A stretch of 64,000 nucleotides of DNA from Salminus brasiliensis (GCF_030463535.1 NC_132893.1:33427691-33491690); one strand, 5' to 3'. Shown: positions 1-12,553, counted from the first letter of the stretch. Notes: generated by a model from the sequence alone, not told the origin. Translations and numbers: made by a program.

Positions 1-450
1 TTAAACTGCAGTTTTGCGGCCTAATAAGTCTCAGTAATTCTGGTGTTTGTTCTCACAATTCTGCTGGCACTGGCAAAGAGGTCATAAATAACATTGCTAA
101 TTACTGAAATTGCCTTTATTAAGATATTTGATTCATCTTTAATTGGGCAGCCGTCTGGGTGCGCCTCAGTTCTTTCATAAAGATGCCCAACCCTGCTCTT
201 AAAGGTCTTCTCTCCTGCTCAGTTTAGTTCAACACATCTGACTGGACTAGTCAGATGCTGTTGACGGCATTGATTCGCTGTATTAGGTGTGTTGGCGTGT
301 AGGCGTGCATGGTGCTAAAACTGAATCTTGACAAACCACACCACTTCATAGGCTTATGTAATTCTCCAAGTAATTATATTTGTGAAAAGGTTACATGCTT
401 GTTGTGTTGCTGTGAGAGTAAACATAAGCCACTTCTGCTTCTGATTTAGA
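1..450. other. Intergenic, no feature seen
   Basis: AT-rich single-copy-looking sequence. No convincing exon, RNA gene or known repeat was recognised on either strand. Confidence 0.5.
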
Positions 451-1350
<900 letters not shown>

Positions 1351-1899
1351 TTGTTGTTAAGTTTGATTTGGTTTACCTAAAATAGTGCATTTTTTTACAT
1401 TTCTTCCAAAAGCCATAGTACCGTGCAAATGATGCTGATACTCTCAAAAAAGTTTTTTGGGGAAACTCATTCACACAAATTCATTTAACTGTTTAGTGAT
1501 TTTTCTAGACATTTTTAAACATCTTTTTGCAATTTTGTTATTTCAACTTCAAAGGCAACTGTCAGCCCCTCGGTATCACGTCCTCCCCAGGGGCGATTCT
1601 GAGCCGCCGCTCACAGGCCCAAATAAGGACTTCCCCCTCGTTTGTGTTCATGTGTTTGGTTCATCGTATCGAGTCATGTTCGTTTTCATTTGGTTCATGT
1701 GTTTGGTTCTTTTCAAGTGTATTGCGTCATGATTCGGTTGTAATCGTTCATTGTTTGGTTCATGTGTTTCACCTGGGACTGGGTGTACTTAAGGAGTGCT
1801 TTTGGAACCTTGAGGTCACTCGAGAGGTTCTCTGTACATTTTTGGTCGTTTTAAAAATCTTTAAGCTATTTATTTAATTACTCAACATATATTTGCATA
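1351..1899. other. Spacer between direct repeats
   Basis: A GC-richer patch (about 1560-1640) is followed by repeated TTCATGTGTTTGGTTC-like phrases (about 1648-1770). No reading frame with family features was recognised. It may be a decayed repeat. Confidence 0.35.
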
Positions 1900-2075
1900 T
1901 TTTTAATTATTTTATCTCATAAATCAGGTTTTAGTTATCATTTTTTGCTTTATTAATTTATATCTTTGTTTATATATTTTCTCCTTCTAATTAAATCTTA
2001 ATTTGTCTTTTTTCAGATGATTTAATCTCAATCCTTTTGAAAATTATCTTGCTAGTTTTCTTTTAAATTTTTAGT
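1900..2075 (+). repeat. Direct repeat copy 2, unoccupied Tc1 target site
   Basis: This is the uninterrupted paralogue of 451-510 joined to 1234-1350. The junction reads AATTTATATC at 1956-1965, with a single TA where the other copy has TA-element-TA. It shows the pre-insertion state of the site. Confidence 0.85.
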
Positions 2076-2291
2076 TTCAGTTAAAACATTTTTTTCTTAT
2101 GCCAATAATTAATGATAATTAATAATAATACATGATAATAATACATTATAATTCTAATGATCAAACAAATGGATGAATAAACAAATAAATAGGCCCCAGC
2201 AAAGTCTGAAGACACTGAAAAAAGGCTTGTGTTGCAGAGAGAGTACTGTGAGTCCAGGAACAAACACTTGAGTTCAAGCTCACCTGGCCTG

Positions 2292-2325
2292 TAACGTCAC
2301 CATTGTCGCAGGTTGCCATGGCAAC
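2292..2325. promoter_or_regulatory. RFX X-box palindrome next to a CRE-like site
   Basis: Bases 2312-2325 read GTTGCCATGGCAAC, a perfect 14-bp palindrome matching the consensus bound by RFX factors. Just upstream, GTAACGTCAC (2291-2300) resembles a CRE (TGACGT on the minus strand). RFX and CREB-type sites are known to sit side by side in several vertebrate enhancers and promoters. No gene is seen next to it in the window, so its target is unknown. Confidence 0.5.
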
Positions 2326-2898
2326 AGGACACTCTGTTTATACCAGAGGGAGAGACTTGCACGGGGAGGGAGTGGAAAAAAGAGCGAGAGAGGGAATTCC
2401 TTTCTCTTTCTCACTCGCCTCCAGGTGTTCAATGTCTGCCTCACATGTCTCCCTCAGAGCAGCACAATGAAAGGGCACACACTGTAATTTCCATGTGCTC
2501 TCTGCGAGCCCGCCTGTACAAATCAACAGTTAGGATATTTAAGCAGCGTGTACCTGCTGTGTGATCTGGTTATTCCTCTGTAGGAATGAAGAGACTCTGC
2601 CTGCTGGCACACAGAAACAATTCACATGGAAGTGTGTTATGAGAAGGCAACGGGAGCTTCACACGGATGTGAACAAAGAAATGCTGCCCCGAGCATTTAC
2701 ATTTCATAAACAACACACCAGCATTCTGTGGTGTCGTACGTACAGTACATACAGTATAACTGTCACTGAAGAACATTGAGCAAAATTCCTGGAAAGGTGA
2801 AAGGCTGAAGATTATTTTTTGGCTGTCATGAAAACATACAGTAAAAATCATGCTTCACACATCACATCATCTGTCAATATAATTATTGCATATAGAAA
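2326..2898. other. Intergenic, no gene seen
   Basis: Short open frames are present but none shows a recognisable domain or splice structure. The region is not obviously repetitive and could hold regulatory DNA linked to the X-box at its left edge. Confidence 0.35.
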
Positions 2899-2900
2899 TA

Positions 2901-3443
2901 CAGCGCCGGAAACAAATGAGACCACCCTACATTCTCAGTTTCTCTGGTTTTACTATTTATAGGCAGTGTGTTTTAGGGAAATTATTATTTGCATTGTATT
3001 TCATAAACCATGGACAACATTTCCTCTAAAATAAAAAAAGAGCAAATTTAGAGCATTTATTTTTTTATTATTTTATTAGCAGAAATGACAACTGCTCAAA
3101 AACAGCTGCTCAAATAATGCAAAGAAATTATGATAATAATTATAATGTAAAGAAGTTATTATTCAGATTTAAACACAGTGCTAATATCTGAACTTTGAGA
3201 GCAGTCAGAAATCACTATGGTGAAATAATAACCTTGACGGCCAATCACAGCTCTCATGTCTCGGCTGGCTCTCCACTAGTCTTTCACATTGCTGTTGGGA
3301 CTTTATGCCGTTCATAGTCTGCAGATTCAGCTAACTCAGCTCTGTTTGATGAAATGCCAGGAATAAAACAGCTGCCGGACACGTAGAGATGCAGATTTAA
3401 GAAAAACACTTAAGTGGTCTCTTAATTTTTTTACAGAGCTCTA
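2901..3443. mobile_element. MITE with degenerate inverted ends, TA-flanked
   Basis: The left end (CAGCGCCGGAAACAAATGAGACC) is roughly inverted at the right end (complement of ...GGTCTCTTAA...ACAGAGCTCTA). The element is flanked by TA (2899-2900 and 3444-3445). No coding capacity is seen. A partial copy in the opposite orientation lies in pla2g1b intron 1 at about 49181-49405. TA targets point to the Tc1/mariner group. Confidence 0.65.
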
Positions 3444-3582
3444 TATAATTTGAGTCAGGTAGGCTACTACCCAAAGTTGCCTAGGACTATAAAAGTTGAC
3501 TATAAATTATAAATTAAATTAAATAATAAATTAAAAGGATATTATAATATTTAATTATAATATATCATTTTATTTTAAAATG

Positions 3583-3587
<5 letters not shown>

Positions 3588-3626
<39 letters not shown>
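3588..3626. repeat. (TA)n microsatellite
   Basis: About 19 uninterrupted TA units within a very AT-rich stretch. Confidence 0.95.
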
Positions 3627-3630
<4 letters not shown>

Positions 3631-5186
3631 TACATTAAATAAAAAATTATAAATTAAAAGGATAATTCCACCATATTTTCAGAATTTCTGCATACTTCAG
3701 TGGTTAACATGTAGACAAAGTCTACATGGGTTTGGTGTTTAGTTACGTCTCGTAATCTTACATTCCGGCTTAGCCAAAGAGGTTGGTTAAAAATAATGTG
3801 GAATTCTCCGGTCATCAGATGTTGCTGGTTTTAATCTTTTCTAGAGTGGGTTTATGGTCAATGGCTGATTGCAGAGAAATGTACAGATCTGCTACCACCA
3901 CCAAGCTTAACAGTTTGTGAGTCTTATCTTTTTCTCCAGAAGGCTTTTTCCTTATTGATGTGGTCAGCTGCAAACTATATGCAGAAAATGTGTCATTAAA
4001 ATATGTAATTATATTATATTATATTATGTTATAGTGTTTTTTATTATATTATAACTTTAGGAAAGTTTACAGGGAGTTCATCTCACTCATCATGAAATAC
4101 ATCATTGGAGTAGCACAGGTTAACTATAAACCCCACCCACAAAGAACACTGATCAAGGTCTACTGATCAATAAGAAAGCCCAATCAGGATGCTTTCTGGG
4201 TCACTCTCTCTCTCTCTATAGTTGTCACTCACTTGTCCTGTCTCACTCGCCCGTTCCCAGAAAGTGTATAAGTGAGCCCGATATACAGAATTCCAATGTC
4301 TGGGATATTAAATGTACTTTGTGGGTGTCTGAGCTGCTATCAATGCGGGACAATCCCTAAAGTTGTGGAAGAGAAGGGATGTCTGCAGCACCTGAAGAAG
4401 ACCCACAAGCCAAAATTAGTTGTTTATAAATAAACTTTTTAAATATTAATATTAATATATGTATATTAATATATTCATATTTTTAAATGTTGTATTTGAT
4501 GGTCTACTTGTCCCCTGAGATAGTTATTCAGTATCCTATGATAAGACATGGTTTATATCCTGATGGCTTTGGCCTTATCCAAGGCACTGCAGGGGTAAGG
4601 GGTCACTCTCCAGACCTCAACGCAATGATAGATTCTGGAATGACGTGTTAGACAGAGCTCCCAATTATCTTTCTATCTATCATTTCATCTCTCTCACTGT
4701 CGCTCTCTGGAAAACCAGCTGTTAAGAGTGTGGGAGAATGACTCCTGGTCTGGCCTATGAGTAAGCAATGTTCAATCAGATAGATACTGCACAGCTCTCC
4801 TATGACTAAGAGCACATTCCACCTGCCACATTCTTCTCTCTTAACGTCTTAGATGCCTGTTCAGAACACTGGCAACAGGAACAGACAGGCACAGGTCTGA
4901 GCAATCACCAGAAATCGCACCACTCTAATTACATTACATCAGTGCTTTAATGAAACAGTGTCTTTATTATAATCTAAAAAGATCCCGGTGGATTTGATAG
5001 GAATGTTATTTTGGACTCAAACTAATGGAAAGTATGTAATATAGGGACAATAGCTGTGAATCAGCACCACTGTTTCATGATGTAACTCTCAAACAATAGA
5101 GGAACTATTATAAGTATCTTCACTGTGTAATGTTAAGCAACTCTGAATTTTCTTTCATTGCTTCTCTCCTGGCTTGTTCTTAGACA
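3627..5186. other. Intergenic, no gene seen
   Basis: AT-rich. A short CT run (about 4202-4219) and scattered homopolymers are present. I found no exon, RNA or clear transposon end. Confidence 0.4.
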
Positions 5187-5362
5187 GTGAACACACATGC
5201 CCGGAGTGGTGGGCAGCAATTGCTGCCGTACCTGGGGAGCAGAGAGGGTGAAGGGCCTTGCTCAAAGGCCCAACAGTGGCAGCTTGCCGAGCCTGGATAT
5301 CAAACCCACAACCCTGTCATTAATAGCCCAGAGTTCTAACCGCTAAGCTACCACTTCCCCCA
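5187..5362 (-). mobile_element. tRNA-like SINE
   Basis: On the minus strand the head reads GGTAGCTTAGCGGTTAGAAC, close to an RNA polymerase III A box. It is followed by GGTTGTGGGTTTGATATCC, a B-box-like motif. A related element lies at 18886-19135, with the same 'AACCCACAACCCTG' and 'GGGGAGCAGAGAGG' blocks. Confidence 0.65.
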
Positions 5363-5387
5363 CTGCCTAGATTCCCTAAGCATTTAC

Positions 5388-5590
5388 ATCTACATTTACA
5401 GCATTTAGCAGACGCTCTTTTCCAGAGCGACTTACTCAAGAAGAACCTCAGTTAATTTAAATAGATTAAAAATATAAAGATCCTCTAATCTTAGACTCTA
5501 CTAAACACAAATCAATACTCTACTCTTCACCCAAGTACTCTCAGAAGAGGAGGGTCTTCAGTCTGGGTTTGAAGACAGCAACTGGATAAG
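5388..5590 (-). mobile_element. L2-type LINE 3' end
   Basis: Begins with an ATTTACATCTACATTTACA tail, then the conserved GCATTTAGCAGACGCTCTT block and AGAGCGACTTAC. It is the reverse complement of the LINE 3' end at 7200-7395, including the 'AGTACTCTC..AGAGGAGGGTCTTCAGTCTGGG' portion that covers the last transposase-unrelated RT codons. 5' truncated, non-coding. Confidence 0.7.
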
Positions 5591-5719
5591 TTGCAGGGGT
5601 CTGATGGTGCTCAAAGGGAGACCAGCCAGAAGGGAGCTGCAGTGGTCAAGTCTTGAAGAGACAAAAGACTGAACGAGCACCTGAGTAGTCTCTCTAGAGA
5701 GCAGGCAAGGACCTACACC

Positions 5720-5822
5720 AAAAGGAGTCCTCGGACATGACTCTTAACCATACATTTGTCCACTTGTGTAACTGTGTAAATCACTGTGGATAAGAATATC
5801 ATCCAAGTGCTGTAAATGTAAA
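5720..5822 (+). mobile_element. SINE 3' fragment
   Basis: Shares the block 'AGTCCTCGG..TGACTCTTAACC.TACATT' and a GCTGTAAATGTAAAT tail with the SINEs at 6497-6660 and 32590-32800. The 5' half was not recognised. Confidence 0.55.
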
Positions 5823-5984
5823 TATCGCTGTGGTCCTAATCTACCATCTCATATTTTGCATTTTTGACCACACTTGAAGAAGGAGGAGAAAAGGAAGACC
5901 AAGGAATCACCTTATGCTTTACTTCTAATACCTAAATAATGTTAGATAGGGACCATCCTCTGCTGTAGTGCATATTTTTTGTAG

Positions 5985-6120
5985 TCTTGTCTTTCGCTCT
6001 GAAGTGAAAGTGGAGCGTAGGTGTGTTATGGTTCAGGAATTCCTAAGTAAACAGTACTGTACTGTAGCTATTCTTCACACAGCAGCACTGTCTAAACATG
6101 GGGCGTGGCCACTTACATAG
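5985..6120 (+). repeat. Direct repeat copy, partner at 7447-7583
   Basis: About 135 bp containing CTCTGAAGTGAAAG, AGCGTAGGTGTG and GCACTGTCTAAACATGGGGC is repeated in the same orientation at 7447-7583. The two copies bracket a MITE, a SINE and a LINE fragment. Function unknown. Confidence 0.75.
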
Positions 6121-6136
6121 TCTTACAAAACATCTA

Positions 6137-6487
6137 CACTATACGTTGAAATGTTTGTGGACACTCCTTCAAATGAATGCATTCAGTTACTTTAAGTTGC
6201 ACCCATAGCTGATGCTCATGAACATATTGACACCATGCCTGGTGCCAGGTGTGGGTTAGAAGGGTGTAAGACCCCCAGCAGTGAAGTGCTGTGGAGCTGT
6301 GGAACTGTGTTCTCTGGTGCTCCATCTGGTGCTTTTGAGATAAGTTGGAGAGTTAGGGATTAGGTGGGCTTGTTATCATCCAACATCCTGGCCCCCATGA
6401 TGCTGTTGTTGCTAAATGCAATCAAATCCTCCCAGCAATTCTTCCCACGGGATGAACAGGTGTCCCAATACTGTTGCCAATATTGTG
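6137..6487. mobile_element. Tc1-type MITE ('TTTGTGGACAC' family)
   Basis: The ends are imperfect inverted repeats (left CACTATACGTTGAAATG..TTTGTGGACAC, right complement of GGTGTCCCAATACTG...ATTGTG). They are flanked by TA at 6135-6136 and 6488-6489. Length 351 bp, no transposase. Relatives lie at 53316, 55708, 57306 and, less clearly, 62666. Confidence 0.75.
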
Positions 6488-6496
6488 TACATCTTA

Positions 6497-6660
6497 TAGT
6501 GGTGGGTGTAGCATTGTGTGTAACAACGCCAGGCTGGAGGTTGATTACCTGGACAGGCATGACCACCAAACCACACCAATAAGAGTTCTCAGGCAAGACT
6601 CCCGACTGTGTATATCACTCTGGAAAAGAGCACCAAACAAATGCTGTAAATGTAAAGACA
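6497..6660 (+). mobile_element. SINE with L2-like tail
   Basis: Contains a B-box-like GGAGGTTGATTACC, then CACACCAATAAGAGTT and AGGCAAGACTCC, and ends in ACTCTGGAAAAGAGCA...TGTAAATGTAAA. The SINE at 32590-32800 has the same order of blocks. Confidence 0.6.
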
Positions 6661-6699
6661 CCAATGAAATGATTATCCTCATGATTAACCTTCAATGCC

Positions 6700-7395
6700 A
6701 AAACGCTGGTCAGGAACCAATCTTAGTCTCTGTTGACAAATTACTACAACTCTCGACTTCTGCAACTCCCTTCTGGATGGTCTTCTTCTGCGCACCATCA
6801 GGCCCCTGCAACTTATCCAGAATGCAGCGGCACGGGTCTGGTCGTCTTCAACGTTCCTAAATTCAGCCATGTCTCCACTGCTGCGTTCTCTCTTCACTGT
6901 AGCTTCCTGTAGCTGCTGCCCTCATCAGATTCAAACCCCTGACGCTGGCCTATAAAGCCAAGACTGGACCAGCCAGCACCTCCGTACTTGATGGCAATGG
7001 TCAAAAGCCGATCCGCACCAAGAGCCCTTCCAGCTTCAAGTACGTCTCGGCTCGACCCGCCATCCTTTAAGATCCACGGAAGACGAGCGTCCAGACTTTT
7101 TTCTGTCCTGCACCGAAGTGGTGGAACGAACTTCCTCTGGGTGTCCGAACAGCAGAGTCCAACGCTCACTGTCCTCAAACCCAGACTGAAGACCCTCCTC
7201 TTCTGAGAGTACCTGGGCGAATAGCAGAGTGGTCTCCATATTGACTTGTGTTTAGTAGAGTCTAAGATTAGAGGATCTTTTAATTATTATTCTATTTAAA
7301 CTTGCTGAGGTTTTTCTTGGGTAAACAGTGCAGCACTTCTGTAAGTCGCTCTGGATAAGAGCATCTGCTAAATGCCTTCAAAGGAAACGTAAACT
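6700..7395 (+). mobile_element. L2/CR1-clade LINE 3' end with RT remnant
   Basis: Conceptual translation gives pieces of the C-terminal part of a non-LTR reverse transcriptase: SRLDFCNSLL, LIQNAAAR and PLLRSLH at about 6750-6890, then APPYLMAMVKSRSAPRAL, RRASRLFSVL and LKTLLF at about 6970-7205. Stops and frame changes interrupt it. The 3' UTR ends in the GTAAGTCGCTCTGGATAAG...GCTAAATGCC block typical of fish L2-like elements. 5' truncated and dead. Confidence 0.8.
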
Positions 7396-7446
7396 GAAAG
7401 GAGCTAATCAAGGGAAAGCAGCTTCTTGTAGTATTTTCTTAGTGTG

Positions 7447-7583
7447 AGAATGAACTCTCTGAAGTGAAAGAGGAGCGTAGGTGTGGTAAGGGTCAGGAAT
7501 TTCAAAGTGAACAATGTAATGTAGCTATTCTTCCCACAGCAGCACTGTCTAAACATGGGGCGTGCCCGGTTACAGTGTTACAT
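7447..7583 (+). repeat. Direct repeat copy, partner at 5985-6120
   Basis: Second copy of the 135-bp repeat described at 5985-6120. The copies differ at scattered bases, so the duplication is not very recent. Confidence 0.75.
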
Positions 7584-7904
7584 AATTCCTTAAAGGACAA
7601 TGCCTCAAATGATCTTATCCCGCTCAGCTGCTTCATTTTCATTTCCTGCAGTTGCCTTTATTTATTTATCTTATATTAAATGAATATAATGTTTTTTATT
7701 CTGTTTGAAAACATGCATTTTAAGCCAGTCTGATTGTACAAATACATCTATTGCTAAACATCAAACATTTTTCATGGAAAAAAAAAATCTAAAAATGGAA
7801 AAATTAAAATTTAAAATCCCTTAAGGAGTTTTCTTTCAAAATTATCTTAATATAAAATGCATTTTGGAGATATGAGGCTTCATTACAATGTAAATGTAAA
7901 TTAC

Positions 7905-8187
7905 ATAATACATTTACATTTACATTGAAGGCATTTAGCAGATGCTCTTATCCAGAGTGACTTACAAAAGTGCTTTGCTATTTACTCAAGAAAAACCTCA
8001 GCTAGTTTAAAAAGGCTAAAATTCAAAGATACGTCCAAGTTAAGACACTACTAGACACAAGTCAATAGGGTGACCACTCTGCTATTCACCCAAGTATTCT
8101 CTGAAGAGGTGTGTCTTCAGTCTGCGTTTAAAGACAGCAAGCGACTCTGCCGTTCGAACACCCAGGGGAAGTTCATTCCACCACTAT
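7905..8187 (-). mobile_element. L2-type LINE 3' end
   Basis: Reverse-complement match to the LINE 3' portion: TTTACATTTACATT tail, GGCATTTAGCAGATGCTCTT block, and further on the complement of the last RT codons (CAGCAAGCGACTCTGCC..GTTCGAACACCC..GGAAGTTCATTCCACC). Truncated. Confidence 0.75.
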
Positions 8188-8189
8188 AC

Positions 8190-9900
8190 ATAACATATTA
8201 TGTCATGTATAGTACACAACCTCAGGGTGGCTCAAAAAGTGTGTAGAGACACACTAAATAGTACAGTTCCACACTCGACTATTGCCTCCCTTTACTAAAC
8301 CAATATCCCCTATGTAAAAGCACCATCCACTGTCTTTCAGTAGTGTTGTTCTTATTGACTGGGGAGTTAAATATGTCTGTAGTGTGTAGAAATATTATTT
8401 ACACTGACAGACTTCTCAGAATAACTGTTAAGACTGTTTGGCCTAAAACGTATCAATGATGTTTGTCTACTTCTAGTTCTAGAGGTAATTATTCTAGTTA
8501 TCTGGTTATTGTTCAAATATCAGTCCTTTTTAATACTGTAATTTGGCAAACAATCTAATACTTTCTACACTTTTTAATACTTTAATTTATGTACTACCTA
8601 GCACCAGGTCAATATAGGTTTTGGCCTGCATTTGTCAACTGCCAACAGTCAGTCCTGAACGTCGCTGCATTTTGGATAGATGCACTGAAAAAAAAAATGT
8701 AGTCTATTTTTGATCCCTGGCCCTTAATATTTTTAATTATTAGTACACTTTGAATCATTTGCTATTGAATATTGTAAAAACTACACTCGATATAAGTATT
8801 GAAACCAAAATTGTAGATACATGACAACCCCAGATGATTTGAGATTTACAGTGAAAAATAAAATAAGGATTATCATAGTAAAAAAGTATGTTTTCAAACT
8901 AGATGAAGCATATCAGGAAATGAAAATGGCTTCTTTCATTCAAAGTTGATTCTTTTAGATTTATTCTTCAATTTTTTTATGAAAATGTGCATGATCTTAT
9001 TTATTAAGTATATACAGGGCACTTAAAATACTTTGTGAGCTTCGTCGTCTTCTGTTTGTTATGAAAATTCAAAAAATCTTATGGTAATTAACCACAGATA
9101 CTGTAGTGAAATAACTGCAGCTACAGTGTTATGAATTTGTTTTGAATGTACAGCTCATTATTACTGCTAGCATATCTATTGACTTTCTTATGATAACAAC
9201 TAAAAGTTATACAAAAAAAATGCAAATAATAGAATATGGGGTCTCAAAACTAACCAATTAACCAATAACCAATTAAATATTATTAAATTACAAAATAAAA
9301 AATTGACCAATATTTCTTTGTATGTAGTTTTCTGTCCTGGCATATGTTTAGCTAGCTGTGCTTTCCTCATTAAAGGGGTACTGGCATAATTTAGGTCCTA
9401 TAGCACCATCTGCTGGCTATAGAGAATGATTAACAATGATTTTATTTTAAAAGAATCTTACTTTTAACATCACCAACACGTTTTAGGAATTCATCAGAAA
9501 ACACATCAATAAAATTGAACAAATTCAGAATTTCTTGGCAAAGGCTAAAACCGTCAAGAAGCCCAACACTAATCTGACTGGTTAAAAAACACTAATGTGA
9601 TGGTTAACTTGAGTATTTTCCATTTACAAAACACAAAAGTGTTAAAAATTGGCAATATTACAGAAAACCCAATCCGCCTCTCAATTCAACATTTATTTTT
9701 TTGTGGTTTTTTTACATTAATAAAACATCACTAACAATTTCTGTGATCAATATTTCTCAAAAGGCACAAACATTAAGCTATTTTGCATATATTGGCTCAT
9801 GGCCGAATCATAGCATTAGACAAACATTCAAGGTGTATAATTTAAAATTATAATTAATATTGGCACAAGACAAGCTTAAAAAATCTACCCATTGAAAAAA
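8190..9900. other. Gene desert upstream of the repeat-protein array
   Basis: AT-rich with no recognisable exon or mobile-element end. It ends at the promoter of the first array gene. Confidence 0.45.
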
Positions 9901-9924
9901 ACTGCCACTTAATGTAATCAGCCT

Positions 9925-9980
9925 CAGCTGAAGGTCATGTGACAGTGGGTCATGTGACCTAAGCTGGTGCCTTTTAAAGG
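9925..9980 (+). promoter_or_regulatory. Promoter of array gene 1: E-box cluster and TATA-like box
   Basis: CAGCTG (9925-9930) is followed by two copies of GTCATGTGAC (9934-9943 and 9949-9958), 15 bp apart, then TTTTAAAG (9972-9979), about 100 bp before the ATG. The same order occurs before every array gene, with TTTATAAAG in most. TCATGTGA is the core read by MITF/TFE/USF-type bHLH factors. Which factor acts here is unknown. This divergent copy has both E-boxes in the full palindromic form. Confidence 0.7.
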
Positions 9981-10079
9981 AGTCACATAGGGCCTGAATG
10001 TATGTCTGCTTAGTGTGTGTTGCATTGGGTGGTGGGTAAAGTGTGTATGCTGTGCTTTTGTTGATACTCAGTTTGAGAC

Positions 10080-12553
10080 ATGGTGTGGTGGAGAAACAGG
10101 TGAGTAGACAAATGTGGGTGACATGGCTGTTTTTAATGGGTGAAGACTGGATTGACATGGTCCTCTTTGTTTTATAGGCTCCATTGCCTCTTCTTGGCAC
10201 TGCTTTTGTGGGACAATGCTAATGGACATGGTGGTAAGACAGTGTGCAAACATTTAGACTGTAACTCAAATCCTTTGGTGTTAAAACCTCTTAACTCATA
10301 CCTCTTTGTTTTCTAGTCTGGCAGAACAGACCTGCTCACCGCTGGAACAGACCTGGTGCCAAAGGCCCTGGAGGTCAGCTGCTCTCTCCTTTCCAGCAGG
10401 ATGTCAGCAGCACTGCAAGTGGACTTGAAACTGCAGCATCTACTTTTGCTGCTACTCAGCCTCTGGCACCAACATCTGGTAGCAGAGGACCTGTAGCAAA
10501 TGTTCCTGGATTCCTAAGGCAGTACACAACATCCAGTGATCAAAATGTGCTAAACCAGTATAATCAGCAGTCTCTGGGAGGCTACATGACTCAATCTTTG
10601 GGGTCTCAGAGCAGTGCAAACCAGCCTGTCCCTGGATTTCAGAGCCAGCTAGTTAATAGACCAGTGTCTCTATCCTTGGGTTTAGCTAGCCAATCTCTTG
10701 CCTCACAGCAGAGCAGCTTGCGGTATGCTTCTCCAAGCCTTGGACTTTCTTCTCCAGTTCAGAGCCTTCCATCTGTGGATGCCCCTAGTATCCAGGCCCA
10801 GCTGTCAAGGCCTGTAAGCTCCTCCTGGAGTTCAGAAAGTGACTCTGCCACAACCTCCCAGCAAGCTGGCTATGGTTCTCAGCCCTCATCTGGTACACTG
10901 TATGGTCAGACTTCTAGCTGGTCTTCCTCTTCACAGGGTCAGAGTGTTCAGACATCAACCCAGTCTGACTCCCTGTACAAGCCTGTGCTCACATCACAGG
11001 GTTCAGCTAGCCAATCTCTTGCCTCACAGCAGAGCAGCTTACGGTATGCTTCTCCAAGCCTTGGACTTTCTTCTCCAGTTCAGAGCCTTCCATCTCGCTA
11101 CAGCCCTGAAACCCTGGCCTCAAGGCCTGCGACTGTGTCCCTGAGTTCAACAAGTCACTCGGCTGCAACATCACCTCAGCAAGATGGCTATGGCACTCAG
11201 GCCTTAGGTAGTACACTGTATGGTCAACCCTCTAGCTGGTCTTCCTCATCACAGGGTCAGGGTGTTCAGACCTCCTCCCAGTATGGGGCCTCCTCAGACA
11301 AGCCTGTGTTTCCCTCACAGGGGCTAAGTTCATACACTGCTCTCCCTCAAACCCCTTCCCAGTCTGTGGATACCCCCTTCAAGCCTGTGTCTCCATTGCA
11401 AGGTACATTGAGCCAGTCTCTTGTCTCGCAGCAGGGCAGCTTGCAGTATTCTTCCAGCTTGGGCACCCCATCTGCTCCTCAGAGCCTTTCCTCTCGCTAT
11501 GTCCCTGGAATCCAGGACCAACTGTCAAGACCTGTGGGCTCCACTTGGAGTTCTACAAGTGACTCTGCCACAACCTCTTGGCAAGATGCCTATGGAGCTC
11601 AGTCCTCAGCTAGTACACTGTATGGTCAACCCTCTAGCTGGTCTTCCTCATCACAGGGTCAGGGTTTTCAGACTTCAACCCAGCCTGATTCCCTGTACAA
11701 GCCTGTGCTCCCATCACTGGGTTTAGTAAGTGCATATACTGCAGGACCTGCTCAATGGTATAGGGTAGATCCCTTTGGCTTCCAGACTGGGCAAGCCAAC
11801 AAGCCCTTGTCTTCATCTCAGGGTTTAGTGAGTCAGGATATCCAGATGGCCTCAGCCAGCTATCCCTCCACATCGCAAGGCCAAAGCACCTCAGGCTCAT
11901 TTGGGTTTGGCTTTCAAAGCCAAAGTGCTCCAGCATCAACGGTAGCCTTGACCCAGAGTGCTGTCCAGCTTTCATCCTTCCAAACATCCAGCAGGTTCCC
12001 CAGTACATCCCTAAATACTGCAGGTCCCTCTGTGTCCCAGCCATTCCAGGTGGCCCAAAGCTCTGTAACCTGGAGATCTCCAAGTGTGTCTTCATCCTTT
12101 AGCCAGACTTCTGGGCCGGTTGCACCTGTAGCTGCCGCCCAACAGTACTCCAGTGATGCGTTGCAAAGCACAGGCTCTTATGCCTCTCTACCAGCTCAAG
12201 CTGCAACCCCCTTGCAGACATCTGCCAACTACCGTCCTGCGTCTCTGAGCAGTACAACCCAGGTGGGAAGCTTTGACCAGTACAGCCCAGCAAGCGGCGT
12301 CTCCTCCAGAGCCTCCACATCTGCTCAAGGCACCCCAACCAACTTTGGACTTGTGCAAAGCTACAGGAGCCAAGCACTTGGTGCCTCTGTCCAGCAGCAA
12401 CCAGCTGTAGACTCCTCCCTCAACCAGCAGACTTCTGAAGCACAAGGTAGCTCCTCAGTTTCTGGTTCTCCAAGCTTGTATAGCTTTGAAAGCTCTAGGT
12501 CTGTCTACAAACCTGCCACCCGGAGAGTCTCAGACAGCTCTGTCAAGCAGTAA
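10080..12553 (+). CDS. Array gene 1: secreted Ser/Gln-rich repeat protein
   Basis: Three coding exons: 10080-10099, 10178-10233 and 10317-12553, joined by GT-AG introns of phase 2 and phase 1, giving 770 residues. Exons 1-2 encode a classic signal peptide (MVWWRNRLHCLFLALLLW, then DNANGHG). The mature part begins with a Trp-rich VWQNRPAHRWNRPG segment, then low-complexity sequence rich in S, Q, A, P, G, T and Y. Internal repeats around SQSLASQQSSLRYASP recur at spacings of 321 and 402 bp (107 and 134 codons). A conserved block AQWYRVDPFGFQ lies near residue 506, and the C-terminus is VYKPATRRVSDSSVKQ. AATAAA follows at 12635-12640. This is the most divergent member of the array. I do not recognise the family. 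The architecture implies export and an extended, disordered or matrix-forming protein; that role is inference. Confidence 0.85.
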
